From Planctomycetota bacterium (GTDB lineage: Bacteria > Planctomycetota > Phycisphaerae > Phycisphaerales > SM1A02), in assembly GCA_009926625.1 (NCBI GenBank), contig RFON01000006.1:1-64000 (forward strand): DNA of 64,000 nt, read 5' to 3'. Each line of letters starts with the position of its first letter. Position 1 is the first letter of the stretch. Both the position numbers and the translations under genes were made by a program. Shown piece after piece: positions 7,953 to 16,439 of this stretch. A model generated the notes under the pieces. It was not told the DNA's origin, did no database searches, and saw only the letters and a program-made list of their open reading frames with translations.

Positions 7953-9217
7953 GACTGCAATGTTAGCGGTGCATCGATCGCAGGCGAGCAGGCGCGCAGC
8001 GAGAAGGTGTGCAGGAAGAGCCCACTTCGGATCTTCGGATGGAACCAAGTGGACTTCGGCGGCATGATCAGCCCAGCACCTGCAACGGTCAACAGTTCGT
8101 CGATGGATGTGGGGTGCATCGCGAACGCAATGTCCGCGCTGCCGTTCTCCACATGCGCCGCCAGTTCCTGCGGTGTGCATCCGCCCATGAACGCCAGGCG
8201 CGTATCCGTGCGCTCATCGGTGATGCCGAGGATTGGCGCGAGCACGGTGCGCGAGAGGCGCACGACATCGAGTCGATCCGTCGGCAAGTCACCGCTCTCG
8301 CGCGGCAGGCGCAGCCGCCACCAGGATCGGTTCAGGTAGATCGTGACTTCGCCCTTCGCGCGCGGCGCCGGGCCGTCACTTTCGTCCACTGCATCGAGGA
8401 CTCCCACATCGCCGAGCGCGCGTTCCACCTGTTCCACGGTCTGCCCAGGGGCGAGCCGCGCCACGCGGTGGTAGGGGAGGATGAGCAACTCTTCCGCGGG
8501 GTAGATCACCGCAGGAAATCGCCCCAGTTCAGTTCGGTCGATGCCGTCACCGCCATCGGCGAGCGCTGCAGCCGCACATGCCGCGGCCGCGCTCCTGTGA
8601 TGACCGTCCGCGATGAAGATCCGCGGCACATCGCGAAACAGCGCGCGATACGCATCGACGGATGTCGCTGCCCACAGCGTGTGGATCACCTTGTCCGGCG
8701 CGCTGAAATGAAAGAGCGGTCGGTGATTCATGTCGCGCGACAGCTGCGCTTGAAAGCCCTCGAGCCCCGCAACGGTCAGGAACACGGGTTCGGAGTGCGC
8801 GCCGAGAGCGATCATGTGATCGGTTCGGTCCTGTTCCTTGTCGGGGCGGGTCAGTTCATGACGGGCAATGGTGCCGCTGAGGTAGTCCGCAACATCCACA
8901 CAGCACACCAATCCGCTCTGCGTGCGTCCCTTTTCTGCCTGTCGGTAGATGAAGAAGTTCTCCCTTTGCTCACGCACCATGCAGCGGCTTGCAATCAGGG
9001 CACGCAGGTTGTCCAGCCCCTTCGCGTACACGCTGGGCGAGTGCGGGTCCTGATCCGCGCCGAAGTCAACCTCGGGGCGCACAACGCGCATGAAACTGTT
9101 GGGGTTCTTCGCCCAGTCCGCGGCGCCGGCAAGGTCAACGACGTCATACGGCGGGCATGCCACCTGCGAAACGCGGTTTGGAGCAGCGCGAATGGCCAAA
9201 AATGGGTGAACGCGCAT
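7949..9217 (-). CDS. DUF1015 family protein
   Basis: A 422-residue protein, about the usual DUF1015 length. The start MRVHPFLAIRAAP is followed by the family's opening block (VACPPYDVV, then NSFMRVVRPEVD). Conserved stretches include YRQ near residue 100, HMIALGAHSEPVFLTV and the invariant-looking FIADGHHRSAAAA. No catalytic mechanism can be read from the sequence. It is the first gene of the serine operon and overlaps serA by 4 bp. That tight coupling suggests a role in serine metabolism, for example the phosphoserine-to-serine step (no serB is visible here), but this is inference. Confidence 0.88.
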   Translation of the reverse strand: MRVHPFLAIRAAPNRVSQVACPPYDVVDLAGAADWAKNPNSFMRVVRPEVDFGADQDPHSPSVYAKGLDNLRALIASRCMVREQRENFFIYRQAEKGRTQSGLVCCVDVADYLSGTIARHELTRPDKEQDRTDHMIALGAHSEPVFLTVAGLEGFQAQLSRDMNHRPLFHFSAPDKVIHTLWAATSVDAYRALFRDVPRIFIADGHHRSAAAACAAAALADGGDGIDRTELGRFPAVIYPAEELLILPYHRVARLAPGQTVEQVERALGDVGVLDAVDESDGPAPRAKGEVTIYLNRSWWRLRLPRESGDLPTDRLDVVRLSRTVLAPILGITDERTDTRLAFMGGCTPQELAAHVENGSADIAFAMHPTSIDELLTVAGAGLIMPPKSTWFHPKIRSGLFLHTFSLRACSPAIDAPLTLQS

Positions 9218-9302
9218 TCGGGGCGAAAGTGTATCGGACCTGCTGCTGCGGAATCTTGAAGTCTGCTGAAGCGAGTGCCTGCGACGGCCGAATGCCAAGC
9301 GC

Positions 9303-10049
9303 ATGGACCGAAACAGTTGCATCGAAGTGCTTGTGCGCCTCATCGAGGCAAAGGAAGGAGAGGGTCCAGGGCACTGCCACCGAGTGGCGTCGCTCGCTGC
9401 GTGGCTCGCCGCGCATGTCGGACTCGATCAGGGCCAGATCGAGGCTGTACGAATCACGGCGATGATTCATGACTTGGGGAAGCTGACCATTCCAGACGAA
9501 ATCCTCTTCAAGCCGAGCCGACTCAACGAGGATGAGTTCGCGGTCATTCGGCGCCATCCAGAGACTGGTGCGCGGTTGCTCGGCGCGTTTGATGAACTGC
9601 ACTTTGCCCAAGCCGGCGTTCGAAGCCATCACGAGAGGTGGGATGGTCAGGGCTATCCCGATCGGCTGCAACGAGATGCGATTCCGTTGGCATCGCGCAT
9701 CATCGCCATTGCCGACAGCTTCGATGCGATCTGTTCCGATCGACCGTACGCGCGTCGGCGTTCGTCACGCAACGCAGTCGATGAAGTACTACGGTGCGCA
9801 GGTTCTCAGTTCGATCCGGAACTCGCCGTTCACTTCGCCGATCTCTGGCAGCAGGATGTTGCGCTCCAACGGTGGGGCGACCTCGGGAGGGAAAGAATTT
9901 CGGTTGTGAGTGGACAGTGTGAGGATTGGTGCTATTCTCCCGACCGTAGTGGCGACGGATTGCCATGGGGGCGTCCGAGAGCGCAAGGGTGCAAGGAGAA
10001 CGCACATGCTCGAGAGATCAGCACAGCTTGTGTCGCTTTTGGCTCATAG
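9303..10049 (+). CDS. HD-GYP domain phosphohydrolase
   Basis: A 248-residue protein with an almost complete HD-GYP domain and no sensor domain. Visible signatures are GHCHRV (first metal His), IHDLGKLTIPDEILFKPS (HD pair), HPETGARLL, and HHERWDGQGYP (the GYP motif). RIIAIADSFDAICSDRPYARRR follows, ending with FDPELAVHFADL. Such proteins hydrolyse cyclic di-GMP or related signals. The last ~55 residues after DLWQQD match nothing obvious, contain the promoter of the next gene and overlap its start by 44 bp, so the C-terminus may be poorly conserved. It is divergent from the serine operon. Confidence 0.85.
   Translation: MDRNSCIEVLVRLIEAKEGEGPGHCHRVASLAAWLAAHVGLDQGQIEAVRITAMIHDLGKLTIPDEILFKPSRLNEDEFAVIRRHPETGARLLGAFDELHFAQAGVRSHHERWDGQGYPDRLQRDAIPLASRIIAIADSFDAICSDRPYARRRSSRNAVDEVLRCAGSQFDPELAVHFADLWQQDVALQRWGDLGRERISVVSGQCEDWCYSPDRSGDGLPWGRPRAQGCKENAHAREISTACVAFGS
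9911..9938 (+). promoter_or_regulatory. Sigma-70-type promoter with extended -10
   Basis: TGGACA at 9911-9916 (5 of 6 to TTGACA), a 16-bp spacer, and TATTCT at 9933-9938 preceded by TGC, giving an extended -10 (TGnTATTCT). Transcription would start near 9945, about 60 bp upstream of the small gene at 10006, which also has an AAGGAGA ribosome site. It lies inside the 3' part of the HD-GYP gene. Confidence 0.45.
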
Positions 10050-10269
10050 TTTGAGCGGTTTTGAGCGTCTGGTGGTGGAACTTCACTTCATCGACAAGAT
10101 GCCGACGAACGAGATCTCGGAAGTCCTCGAGGTGGATCAGGACGAGGTGGAGTTTGCCCTCGATGGCATTCGAGCCCGCGTGACCGCGGTGCGAAGTGCC
10201 GTCGTCAAGGCACTTTGCAGATCTGCTGCAGAACCCAGCGCGCTTGCGAGCGTCGGCGGGGCTGGCTGA
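10006..10269 (+). CDS. Small sigma-70 region-4-like HTH protein
   Basis: An 87-residue protein starting at an ATG 7 bp after AAGGAGA. Residues ~14-55 look like sigma factor region 4: LSGFERLVVELHFIDKMPTN resembles the L...eR.Vl.L.y.e..s. helix pair, followed by EISEVLEVDQDEVEFALDGI as the helix-turn-helix. No region 2 or other domain is present, so it cannot be a complete sigma factor. Alternatives are a small transcription regulator or an anti-/co-sigma-like partner. It overlaps the HD-GYP 3' end and has its own candidate promoter. Confidence 0.65.
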   Translation: MLERSAQLVSLLAHSLSGFERLVVELHFIDKMPTNEISEVLEVDQDEVEFALDGIRARVTAVRSAVVKALCRSAAEPSALASVGGAG

Positions 10270-10291
10270 CTGGACCTAGCAACCCAAACTG

Positions 10292-11338
10292 TCAGTTCGT
10301 CCAAGCGCCAAGCAGAGCGGTCAGGTCGCTGCCGTTCACCACACCGTCGCCATTGATGTCTCCGGTGCCGTTGCTGCCGTTGGTGCCCCACCCAGACAGA
10401 AGGATGGTCAGGTCGGTGCCGCCCACCGATCCATCGCAGTCGATGTCGGCCGCATCACAGGTTGGCCCAGTCTGGACCGTCAGCGTCAGCGACGCGGGGC
10501 GCGCCTGTCCTGCCTGAATGAGCGGGTTCTCCTTCGCATAGAACACTGGGAAGTTGCCGCCCTGCTGCTGCACGAAGGTGAGACTGCTGACCACAAAGAA
10601 CACGCGCCCTCGGTTCAAGCCGTCACGCAGATAGGCCTGGATCTGTGGCTGGGACAGCGACACCGAAAAGGTCATCTTCGCGCGCAGCGGGATCAGTTCG
10701 CCGGGAGCGAGATCGCTGATCTGCCCAGTGGCAAATCGAAGCGGATCGAAACCGACCCGCGGGTTGTTTGAAACATCGATCGGCGTACCTGCGTTGTCGA
10801 AACTGAGGGCGAATGCGTTGCGAACCCCCGAAGCCAGCGGGTTGGGCGGTGTCGAGTACGGGGAGTTCTCCACGAAGTTGGTTGCGCTGAAGCCGTTGCG
10901 GAAGCCGCAGCCGAAGAGCTCGATCGGCTGTCCCGCATCGGAGTCTTCCACGAACGCGGGATCGGTTGGTGCGAGGAAGGTCTGCCACGCATCGGGCGTC
11001 GGGTCATAGGCCACGATGCGGTCGTTGGCGAACTCGACGGTGAGGACTGCGCTCGACACGGAATAGTTTTCGCTCCCCAAACCGCCGGGCACGATGGGTG
11101 CGGTGTCGAATGCGATGATGAACTGCCCATCGCGGCTGTCGAACTGCGGCGATGCCGGGTCCGATCCGAAAGTGGAGATCGTCTGCCGAGTCCCCGGCGT
11201 TGCGTTGAATGGATACATCCAGCGGTCGAGCGCGGGTGCTTGCCATGAGCCCACGATGGTTTCCGCTCGCGCTTCGGAGAGGAAGCCGAGGACGGAGAGC
11301 GGGCAGGCCAAGATCAAACTCCACGAAATCAAGCGCAT
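10292..11338 (-). CDS. Secreted protein with C-terminal dockerin-like domain
   Basis: A 348-residue protein with an ATG preceded by GGAG and a signal peptide (LISWSLILACPLSVLGFLSEARA). The body (about residues 25-285) is beta-rich (e.g. SVSSAVLTVEFANDRIVAYD, then GRVFFVVSSLTFVQ) and matches no family I can name. The last ~55 residues carry two Ca-binding loops in dockerin style, DIDCDGSVGGTDLTILLSGW and DINGDGVVNGSDLTALLGAW. This type of C-terminal repeat is common on planctomycete exported proteins and is thought to be an attachment or sorting module. It is divergent from the prepilin-like gene. Confidence 0.85.
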   Translation of the reverse strand: MRLISWSLILACPLSVLGFLSEARAETIVGSWQAPALDRWMYPFNATPGTRQTISTFGSDPASPQFDSRDGQFIIAFDTAPIVPGGLGSENYSVSSAVLTVEFANDRIVAYDPTPDAWQTFLAPTDPAFVEDSDAGQPIELFGCGFRNGFSATNFVENSPYSTPPNPLASGVRNAFALSFDNAGTPIDVSNNPRVGFDPLRFATGQISDLAPGELIPLRAKMTFSVSLSQPQIQAYLRDGLNRGRVFFVVSSLTFVQQQGGNFPVFYAKENPLIQAGQARPASLTLTVQTGPTCDAADIDCDGSVGGTDLTILLSGWGTNGSNGTGDINGDGVVNGSDLTALLGAWTN

Positions 11339-11380
11339 AGGATTCTCCAAGGCGACTACGGTTCTATTGCTTCGATCAAC

Positions 11381-12331
11381 ATGCAAACGGTAGGCGCCCA
11401 ATCAGTGAAAGTTCAAGGCAAGCCAATCGCAGCGGCATCATCGCCACGCCCCACTCCTGTGCCGTCGGCGACGGGAAACGGACAGCCTGCGTCACGATTT
11501 CGTGGTTTCACCATCGTGGAATTGCTCGCAGTGGTCGGTGTCATCGTGTTGCTCGTTGCGCTCTCCGCATCTGCGGTCACGGCGGTCCAGCGAACCGCTC
11601 GGCAGGCAACGGAACTCGCCGCGCTGCGTGGCGCGGTGCAGGGTTGGACGGGCTACTCGCTCGACAATGGAGGTGCGCTGATTCCTGGATTCCTCCCTGG
11701 ACTGCCGGCGTATCAGCGATCGGGCGAGTTGATTCCAACGCAGACGTACGGCGGCGGCGCGAACATCGCCTCGCGGTGGCCGTGGCGACTGTCGCCGTAC
11801 CTCGGCGGTGACATGCGCGCGCTCTTCGCCGGTCCGCAAGCCGATATGTGGTCCAAGTTGGAGAACGGCGATCCCGAGCAACTGCTGTACTTCGCGAGCC
11901 TCTACCCGTCGTTTGGGATGAACTCGACCTGGGTCGGCGGTGACAGCGAGCGACTCGGGTTCTTGCCGGGAACCCTGCAGAACGGGCAGCCGAACCCGCT
12001 CGCCAACTTCTATGTGCGTCGACTTGCCATGGTGCGCAACCCTGCGCGCGTGGTCGTCTTCGCATCGAGTCGTACCAACGCAACGGTTGACGGCGGGATT
12101 GCCGAGGGCTACTTCCGCCTCGAGAGTCCGATGTTCATGCAGCCGCAGTGGCAGGAGCGTTACGACGCGGATGCGCCTGCATCGTTCGGCAATGTGAGTG
12201 CGCGCTACCGCGACGAAGCGTGCGTTGGAACGATCGATGGTGCGGTGGAGGCGGTGGGGGTGAACGCCCTTCGCGACATGCGCCGCTGGGCCGATCAGGC
12301 GGACCGCGTCGATTGGCTCCTGCAGCCCTGA
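11381..12331 (+). CDS. Prepilin-type N-terminal cleavage/methylation protein
   Basis: A 316-residue protein with a type IV prepilin/pseudopilin signal: after a ~42-residue Ser/Pro-rich leader comes RFRG|FTIVELLAVVGVIVLLVA, with G at -1, F at +1 and E at +5. The leader is long for this class, and a GTG within it would give a shorter one. The C-terminal part contains RWPWRLSPYLGGD, SFGMNSTWVGGD and a late GTIDGAVEAVG, resembling DUF1559-like planctomycete pseudopilins in layout though not clearly of that family. It needs a prepilin peptidase, not found here. It stands apart from the gsp cluster at 39-54 kb. Confidence 0.85.
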   Translation: MQTVGAQSVKVQGKPIAAASSPRPTPVPSATGNGQPASRFRGFTIVELLAVVGVIVLLVALSASAVTAVQRTARQATELAALRGAVQGWTGYSLDNGGALIPGFLPGLPAYQRSGELIPTQTYGGGANIASRWPWRLSPYLGGDMRALFAGPQADMWSKLENGDPEQLLYFASLYPSFGMNSTWVGGDSERLGFLPGTLQNGQPNPLANFYVRRLAMVRNPARVVVFASSRTNATVDGGIAEGYFRLESPMFMQPQWQERYDADAPASFGNVSARYRDEACVGTIDGAVEAVGVNALRDMRRWADQADRVDWLLQP

Positions 12332-12345
12332 CCCTCGTCAGGGCT
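12324..12345. terminator. Hairpin across two convergent stop codons
   Basis: AGCCCTGA (12324-12331) and TCAGGGCT (12338-12345) form a perfect 8-bp stem with a 6-base loop. The stem overlaps the stop of the prepilin-like gene and lies beside the stop of acs, so it could end transcription in both directions. Neither side has a clear T-tract, so efficiency is doubtful. Confidence 0.4.
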
Positions 12346-14323
12346 ACTCCTCGCTCTCGCGCAGCTTTGCAAGAACGGTGAAGTCCTCGAGTGTGGTCGT
12401 GTCCTGCCGCGATTCGCGCCCCGATGCGATGTCGCGGAGCAGGCGGCGCATGATCTTCCCGCTCCGGGTCTTCGGCAGCAGCGTGGTGAAGCGGATCATG
12501 TCGGGTCGTGCGATCGCGCCGATCTCATGCGCGACATGTTCCTGCAGTTCGCGCTTCAGCTGCGCGCCCGCAGTCGCGGCAAAGTCGGCCCCGAGCGTCA
12601 CGAACGCAGCGATCCCCGTTCCCTTGATTTCATGCGGCATGCCGACCACGGCGGCTTCCACCACGGCGGGATGGGACACAAGCGCGCTCTCCACCTCCAT
12701 CGTGCCGAGCCGATGCCCGCTGACATTGATCACATCATCGATTCGACCCATGATCCAGAAGTAGCCGCGCTCATCGCGCCGTGCGCCATCGCCCGCGACA
12801 TACATCCCCGGCACCTTGGTCCAGTAGGTTTCGATGAACCGTGCGCGGTCGCCGTGGATGCCGCGCAGCATGGACGGCCATGGCTTGCGAATCACGAGCA
12901 GGCCGCCCGCGTTGGTTGGAAGTTCCTCGCCGAGTTCGTTCACGATGGCTGCATCGATGCCGAACATCGGCAGCGTGCATGAGCCTGGCACGGTCGGCGT
13001 CGCGCCTGGAAGCGGCGTGATGATGTGCCCGCCCGTCTCCGTCTGCCACATCGTGTCCACGATCGGACAGCGCGAGCCACCGATGGTGCGGTGGTACCAC
13101 ATCCACGCTTCGGGATTGATCGGTTCGCCCACGGAGCCGAGCACGAGCAGGCTCGACAGGTCGTGCCGCTGCGGATGCGAGTCCCCCCACTTCATGAACG
13201 CGCGGATCGCCGTTGGCGCGGTGTAGAAGTGCGTGACGCGGTGGCGCTCGACGATTGCCCAGAAGCGGTCCTCGGCAGGGAAGTTCGGCGCGCCCTCGTA
13301 CATCACCGTCGGCACGCGGTTGGGCAGCAGCCCGTACACGATGTAGGAGTGTCCCGTGATCCACCCGAGATCCGCCGTGCAGAAATACACCTGACCGCGC
13401 CCTGGCACGAGATTGAATGTGAGCCGCGCCGTATGCGCCGTGAAGATCATGTAGCCGCCCGTCGTGTGCACGATGCCCTTGGGCTTGCCCGTTGAACCAC
13501 TCGTGTACAGCAGGAAAAGCGGATGTTCCGAGTCGACCGCCTCGCAGGGGCAGGCATCCGACTGTGTGCCCACGCACTCGTGCCACCAGAGGTCGCGCGT
13601 CGGATGCATCGCGACTTCGCGCGCGGTGCGGCGCACCACCAACACATGACGCACCGCGGGCAGCCGTGTGCACGCTTCATCGACATTCGCCTTCAGGGGA
13701 ACCACCTGCCCGCGCCGCCAGGCACCATCGCAGGTGATGATGATCTCGCTCTGCGCATCGAGGACGCGGTCCACGATCGCGTTCGGTGCGAATCCGCCGA
13801 AGATCACGGAGTGCGGCGCGCCGATGCGGGCACAGGCAAGAACGGCGATCGCCAGTTCGGGCACCATGCCCATGTAGATGGTCACCACATCACCGCGCTT
13901 CACGCCGAGCGACCGCAGCGCGTTCGCGACGCGGGATGTCTCACGCTGCAGGTCGCGGTAGGTGAGTCGACGCACCTCAGGGTCGGGCGCGCAGGGTTCG
14001 CCCTCCCAGATGATCGCGACATCGTCACCGAAGCCCGCCTCGACCTGACGATCCACGCAGTTGAAGCACGCGTTGGTCTGGGCGCCGACGAACCAGCGCG
14101 CATCGGGGGCATTCCACTCGAGCACGCGCGCCCACGGCTTCATCCACTGGAAGCCGCGCGCCACTTCACCCCAGTAGCCCTCGGGGTCCTGCAGCGAACG
14201 CGCGTGCTCCGCGCGATACGCATCCATGCTCGGCACATGCACCGTCCCAATCGTTGTGCGGAAGTGTTCGCTCGGCTCGAAGACGCGATTCTCCTGCAGG
14301 ACGCTGGTGATGGCATCGCTCAT
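12344..14323 (-). CDS. acs: Acetyl-CoA synthetase (AMP-forming)
   Basis: A 659-residue ANL-superfamily enzyme of normal Acs length that activates acetate to acetyl-AMP and then acetyl-CoA. Visible signatures are the P-loop LLYTSGSTGKPKGIVHTTGG, the CTADLGWITGHSYIVYGLL block, the acyl-adenylate motif MWQTETGG, VAGDGARRDERGYFWIMGR with the hinge Asp, and the C-terminal PKTRSGKIMRRLLR with the catalytic, regulatory Lys. Start MSDAITSV. It is divergent from the ABC exporter genes with 50 bp between them. Confidence 0.96.
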   Translation of the reverse strand: MSDAITSVLQENRVFEPSEHFRTTIGTVHVPSMDAYRAEHARSLQDPEGYWGEVARGFQWMKPWARVLEWNAPDARWFVGAQTNACFNCVDRQVEAGFGDDVAIIWEGEPCAPDPEVRRLTYRDLQRETSRVANALRSLGVKRGDVVTIYMGMVPELAIAVLACARIGAPHSVIFGGFAPNAIVDRVLDAQSEIIITCDGAWRRGQVVPLKANVDEACTRLPAVRHVLVVRRTAREVAMHPTRDLWWHECVGTQSDACPCEAVDSEHPLFLLYTSGSTGKPKGIVHTTGGYMIFTAHTARLTFNLVPGRGQVYFCTADLGWITGHSYIVYGLLPNRVPTVMYEGAPNFPAEDRFWAIVERHRVTHFYTAPTAIRAFMKWGDSHPQRHDLSSLLVLGSVGEPINPEAWMWYHRTIGGSRCPIVDTMWQTETGGHIITPLPGATPTVPGSCTLPMFGIDAAIVNELGEELPTNAGGLLVIRKPWPSMLRGIHGDRARFIETYWTKVPGMYVAGDGARRDERGYFWIMGRIDDVINVSGHRLGTMEVESALVSHPAVVEAAVVGMPHEIKGTGIAAFVTLGADFAATAGAQLKRELQEHVAHEIGAIARPDMIRFTTLLPKTRSGKIMRRLLRDIASGRESRQDTTTLEDFTVLAKLRESEE

Positions 14324-14373
14324 CCGCCACAGGCTAGCGCAGGGATTTCAGCAGGATTCCCTAGCATGATGGC

Positions 14374-15111
14374 GTGCTGACGCTGCGCGAAGTGTCGAAG
14401 TGCTACGGAACGATCCGTGCGGTCGACCGCGTGTCGCTGCGTGTGTCGGCGGGGGAGGTGGTCGGCCTGCTCGGACCCAACGGTGCCGGCAAGTCCACCA
14501 CCGTTGCACTCGTGACAGGACTGCTGCGCCCCGACACGGGAAGCGTGACCATCGGCGCCGGGGGCGATCCGTCGAACGCCGCCGTGCGGAAGGCAATCGG
14601 CTTTGCGCCGCAGGAACTTGCGCTCTACGACACGCTGACGGCCGCGGAAACCGTCACGCTGTACGCGCGACTGTACGGAGCATTTCGCAGCCGCCGTCAG
14701 GTGCTCGAGGCGCTCGACATGGTTGGACTGGCGACGCGTGCCGACGAGCGTGTGGGCGGCTATTCGGGTGGCATGAAGCGGCGACTCAATCTTGCGGTGG
14801 CGCTGGTGCATGAGCCGCCGCTGTTGGTGCTCGATGAGCCGACGGCGGGCGTCGATCCGCAATCGCGCGCCCATGTGCGCGGCATCATTCGTGCGCGCGC
14901 TGCATCTGGATGTGCAGTGCTGCTGACGACCCATGACATGGAGGAGGCGGAGAAACTGAGCGACCGCATCGCGCTCATGGATCATGGCACGGTGCAGGCA
15001 GAGGGGACGGTGGACGAACTGGTGGCGATGCATGGTTCGGGAAGCAGCCGCGCTGCACGCGGGTTGGAGAGCGTGCTGCTGAAGCTGACAGGTCGGGAGC
15101 TGCGGGAATGA
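14374..15111 (+). CDS. ABC transporter ATP-binding protein
   Basis: A 245-residue ATPase with a GTG start. Motifs in order are Walker A LLGPNGAGKSTT, Q-loop FAPQELALYDTLT, ABC signature YSGGMKRRL, Walker B LLVLDEPTAGVDP, and the switch His in LLTTHDMEEAE. The short DrrA/CcmA/NatA-like form and the ATGA overlap with the following ABC-2 permease gene indicate a two-component exporter. The cargo (drug, lipid or polysaccharide) cannot be told. Confidence 0.93.
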   Translation: MLTLREVSKCYGTIRAVDRVSLRVSAGEVVGLLGPNGAGKSTTVALVTGLLRPDTGSVTIGAGGDPSNAAVRKAIGFAPQELALYDTLTAAETVTLYARLYGAFRSRRQVLEALDMVGLATRADERVGGYSGGMKRRLNLAVALVHEPPLLVLDEPTAGVDPQSRAHVRGIIRARAASGCAVLLTTHDMEEAEKLSDRIALMDHGTVQAEGTVDELVAMHGSGSSRAARGLESVLLKLTGRELRE

Positions 15112-16430
15112 GCGGCGCACTGCTGGCACTCGTGCGCAAGGACCTGCGGCTGCTGCTGCGCGACCGAAGCGCGTTCGTGTTCACGATGGTGTTTCCCCTG
15201 GTGATTGCCGTGCTCTTTGGCTTGGTGTTCGGCCGCATGGCAACCCCGGGACCGATCGCTGTCGCGCTTGTCAACGAAGGCAGCGGGCCGCTGGCGGATG
15301 CGTTCATCGGCGCGCTGCAGGCGGATGCGGCACTTCGGGTGGAACGAGTGACGAGCCGCGAGGAAGCGATTGCGCGCGTGCGCGCCGCGCGATGCTGTGC
15401 AGTCGTCATCGTTCCCGAGGCGTTTGATTCGGCGGCGGAGGCGCTGCTGACGGGAGGGTCGATGCCGCTCGAGGTGCTCGGTGACCCAAGCCGATCCGCG
15501 GAACTTGGATTGCTGCAGGGCAAGTTGATGGAAGTCGGATTCGTGCAGTTCATGCTGAGCGTGGGCGACAGCGCGCGCCTTCAGCGGCAGGCAGCGCTGC
15601 TGCGGGCATTGCCCGCCGCCGACATGGGAACGAGCGAAGGCGAACGGGCTGCGATCCTCGACCTGCTTGGTGCGGCACAGCGGCTTGCGGAGGCGCGCGA
15701 GGAAAAGGCGCGGCGGCGGTCGGAGAAACAGATCGATGGCGAAGGTGCAGGTGCGTTCCCGCGGCTCGGCGCCTTTCGTCCAGTGCGCATCGCGCAATCC
15801 GCGGTCGTCGACGACCCCGCGCGTCCACCTTCGAGCTTCGCCGTCACCTTCCCGCAAGGCGTGGTGTGGGGGCTCGCTGGTTGCGTGATGGCGTTCGTGA
15901 CGAGCCTTTCGGTGGAACGCAGTCGCGGGACGCTGCGGCGATTGTGTGCGGCGCCACTGTCGATGCACATGGTGCTCGCAAGCAAGGCGCTGGCGTGCTT
16001 CAGCATGGTGCTGGTCATGCAGGTGATGCTGATGGTGCTTGCCGTCACCGCGTTCGGCGTGCGCCCTGTGCAGCCTGCGATGCTGCTGCCTGCGATGGTT
16101 GCCATCGCGGTTGCGTTCACCATGGTGGCGATGGCCATTGCCGCGCTTTTCCAGAGCCTCGGCGGGAGTGAGGGTGCGGGGCGATCGGTGATCCTCATCC
16201 TTGCGCTGCTTGGCGGTGGATCGGTGCCGCTGGCGTTCATGCCGCCCGCGCTTGCGTCGGCGAGCGCCGTGAGTCCGTTCCGCTGGGCGATTGCCGCCCT
16301 CGAAGGTCCGCTCTGGCGCGGTGGATCCATGCCATCGCAGGTCGCAGCGATCGGTGCGGTGCTTCTGGTGGCGCTGATCGCGGCCGCCGTCGCTTGTTGC
16401 GCGCTCAGCTTTCGCCGCAGCGCCGCATGA
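15108..16430 (+). CDS. ABC-2 type permease
   Basis: A 440-residue membrane subunit. One membrane segment near residues 22-42 (FVFTMVFPLVIAVLFGLVFG) is followed by a large extracytoplasmic region rich in Arg, Glu and Ala. From about residue 245 come five or six hydrophobic helices, including GVVWGLAGCVMAFVTSLSV, MVLVMQVMLMVLAVTAFGV and LLVALIAAAVACCALSF. The ERSRGTLRRLCAAPLS stretch is typical of ABC-2 (YhaP/NatB/DrrB-like) permeases. The start overlaps the ATPase stop by 4 bp. Ends convergently with alaS. Confidence 0.9.
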   Translation: MSGALLALVRKDLRLLLRDRSAFVFTMVFPLVIAVLFGLVFGRMATPGPIAVALVNEGSGPLADAFIGALQADAALRVERVTSREEAIARVRAARCCAVVIVPEAFDSAAEALLTGGSMPLEVLGDPSRSAELGLLQGKLMEVGFVQFMLSVGDSARLQRQAALLRALPAADMGTSEGERAAILDLLGAAQRLAEAREEKARRRSEKQIDGEGAGAFPRLGAFRPVRIAQSAVVDDPARPPSSFAVTFPQGVVWGLAGCVMAFVTSLSVERSRGTLRRLCAAPLSMHMVLASKALACFSMVLVMQVMLMVLAVTAFGVRPVQPAMLLPAMVAIAVAFTMVAMAIAALFQSLGGSEGAGRSVILILALLGGGSVPLAFMPPALASASAVSPFRWAIAALEGPLWRGGSMPSQVAAIGAVLLVALIAAAVACCALSFRRSAA

Positions 16431-16439
16431 GTCGGCGCG

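Noticed and set aside
6189-8339. 716-codon open frame antisense to serC/serA
   Set aside because: Composition is rich in Arg, His and Ala without a recognisable domain. serA and serC have clear motifs on the opposite strand.
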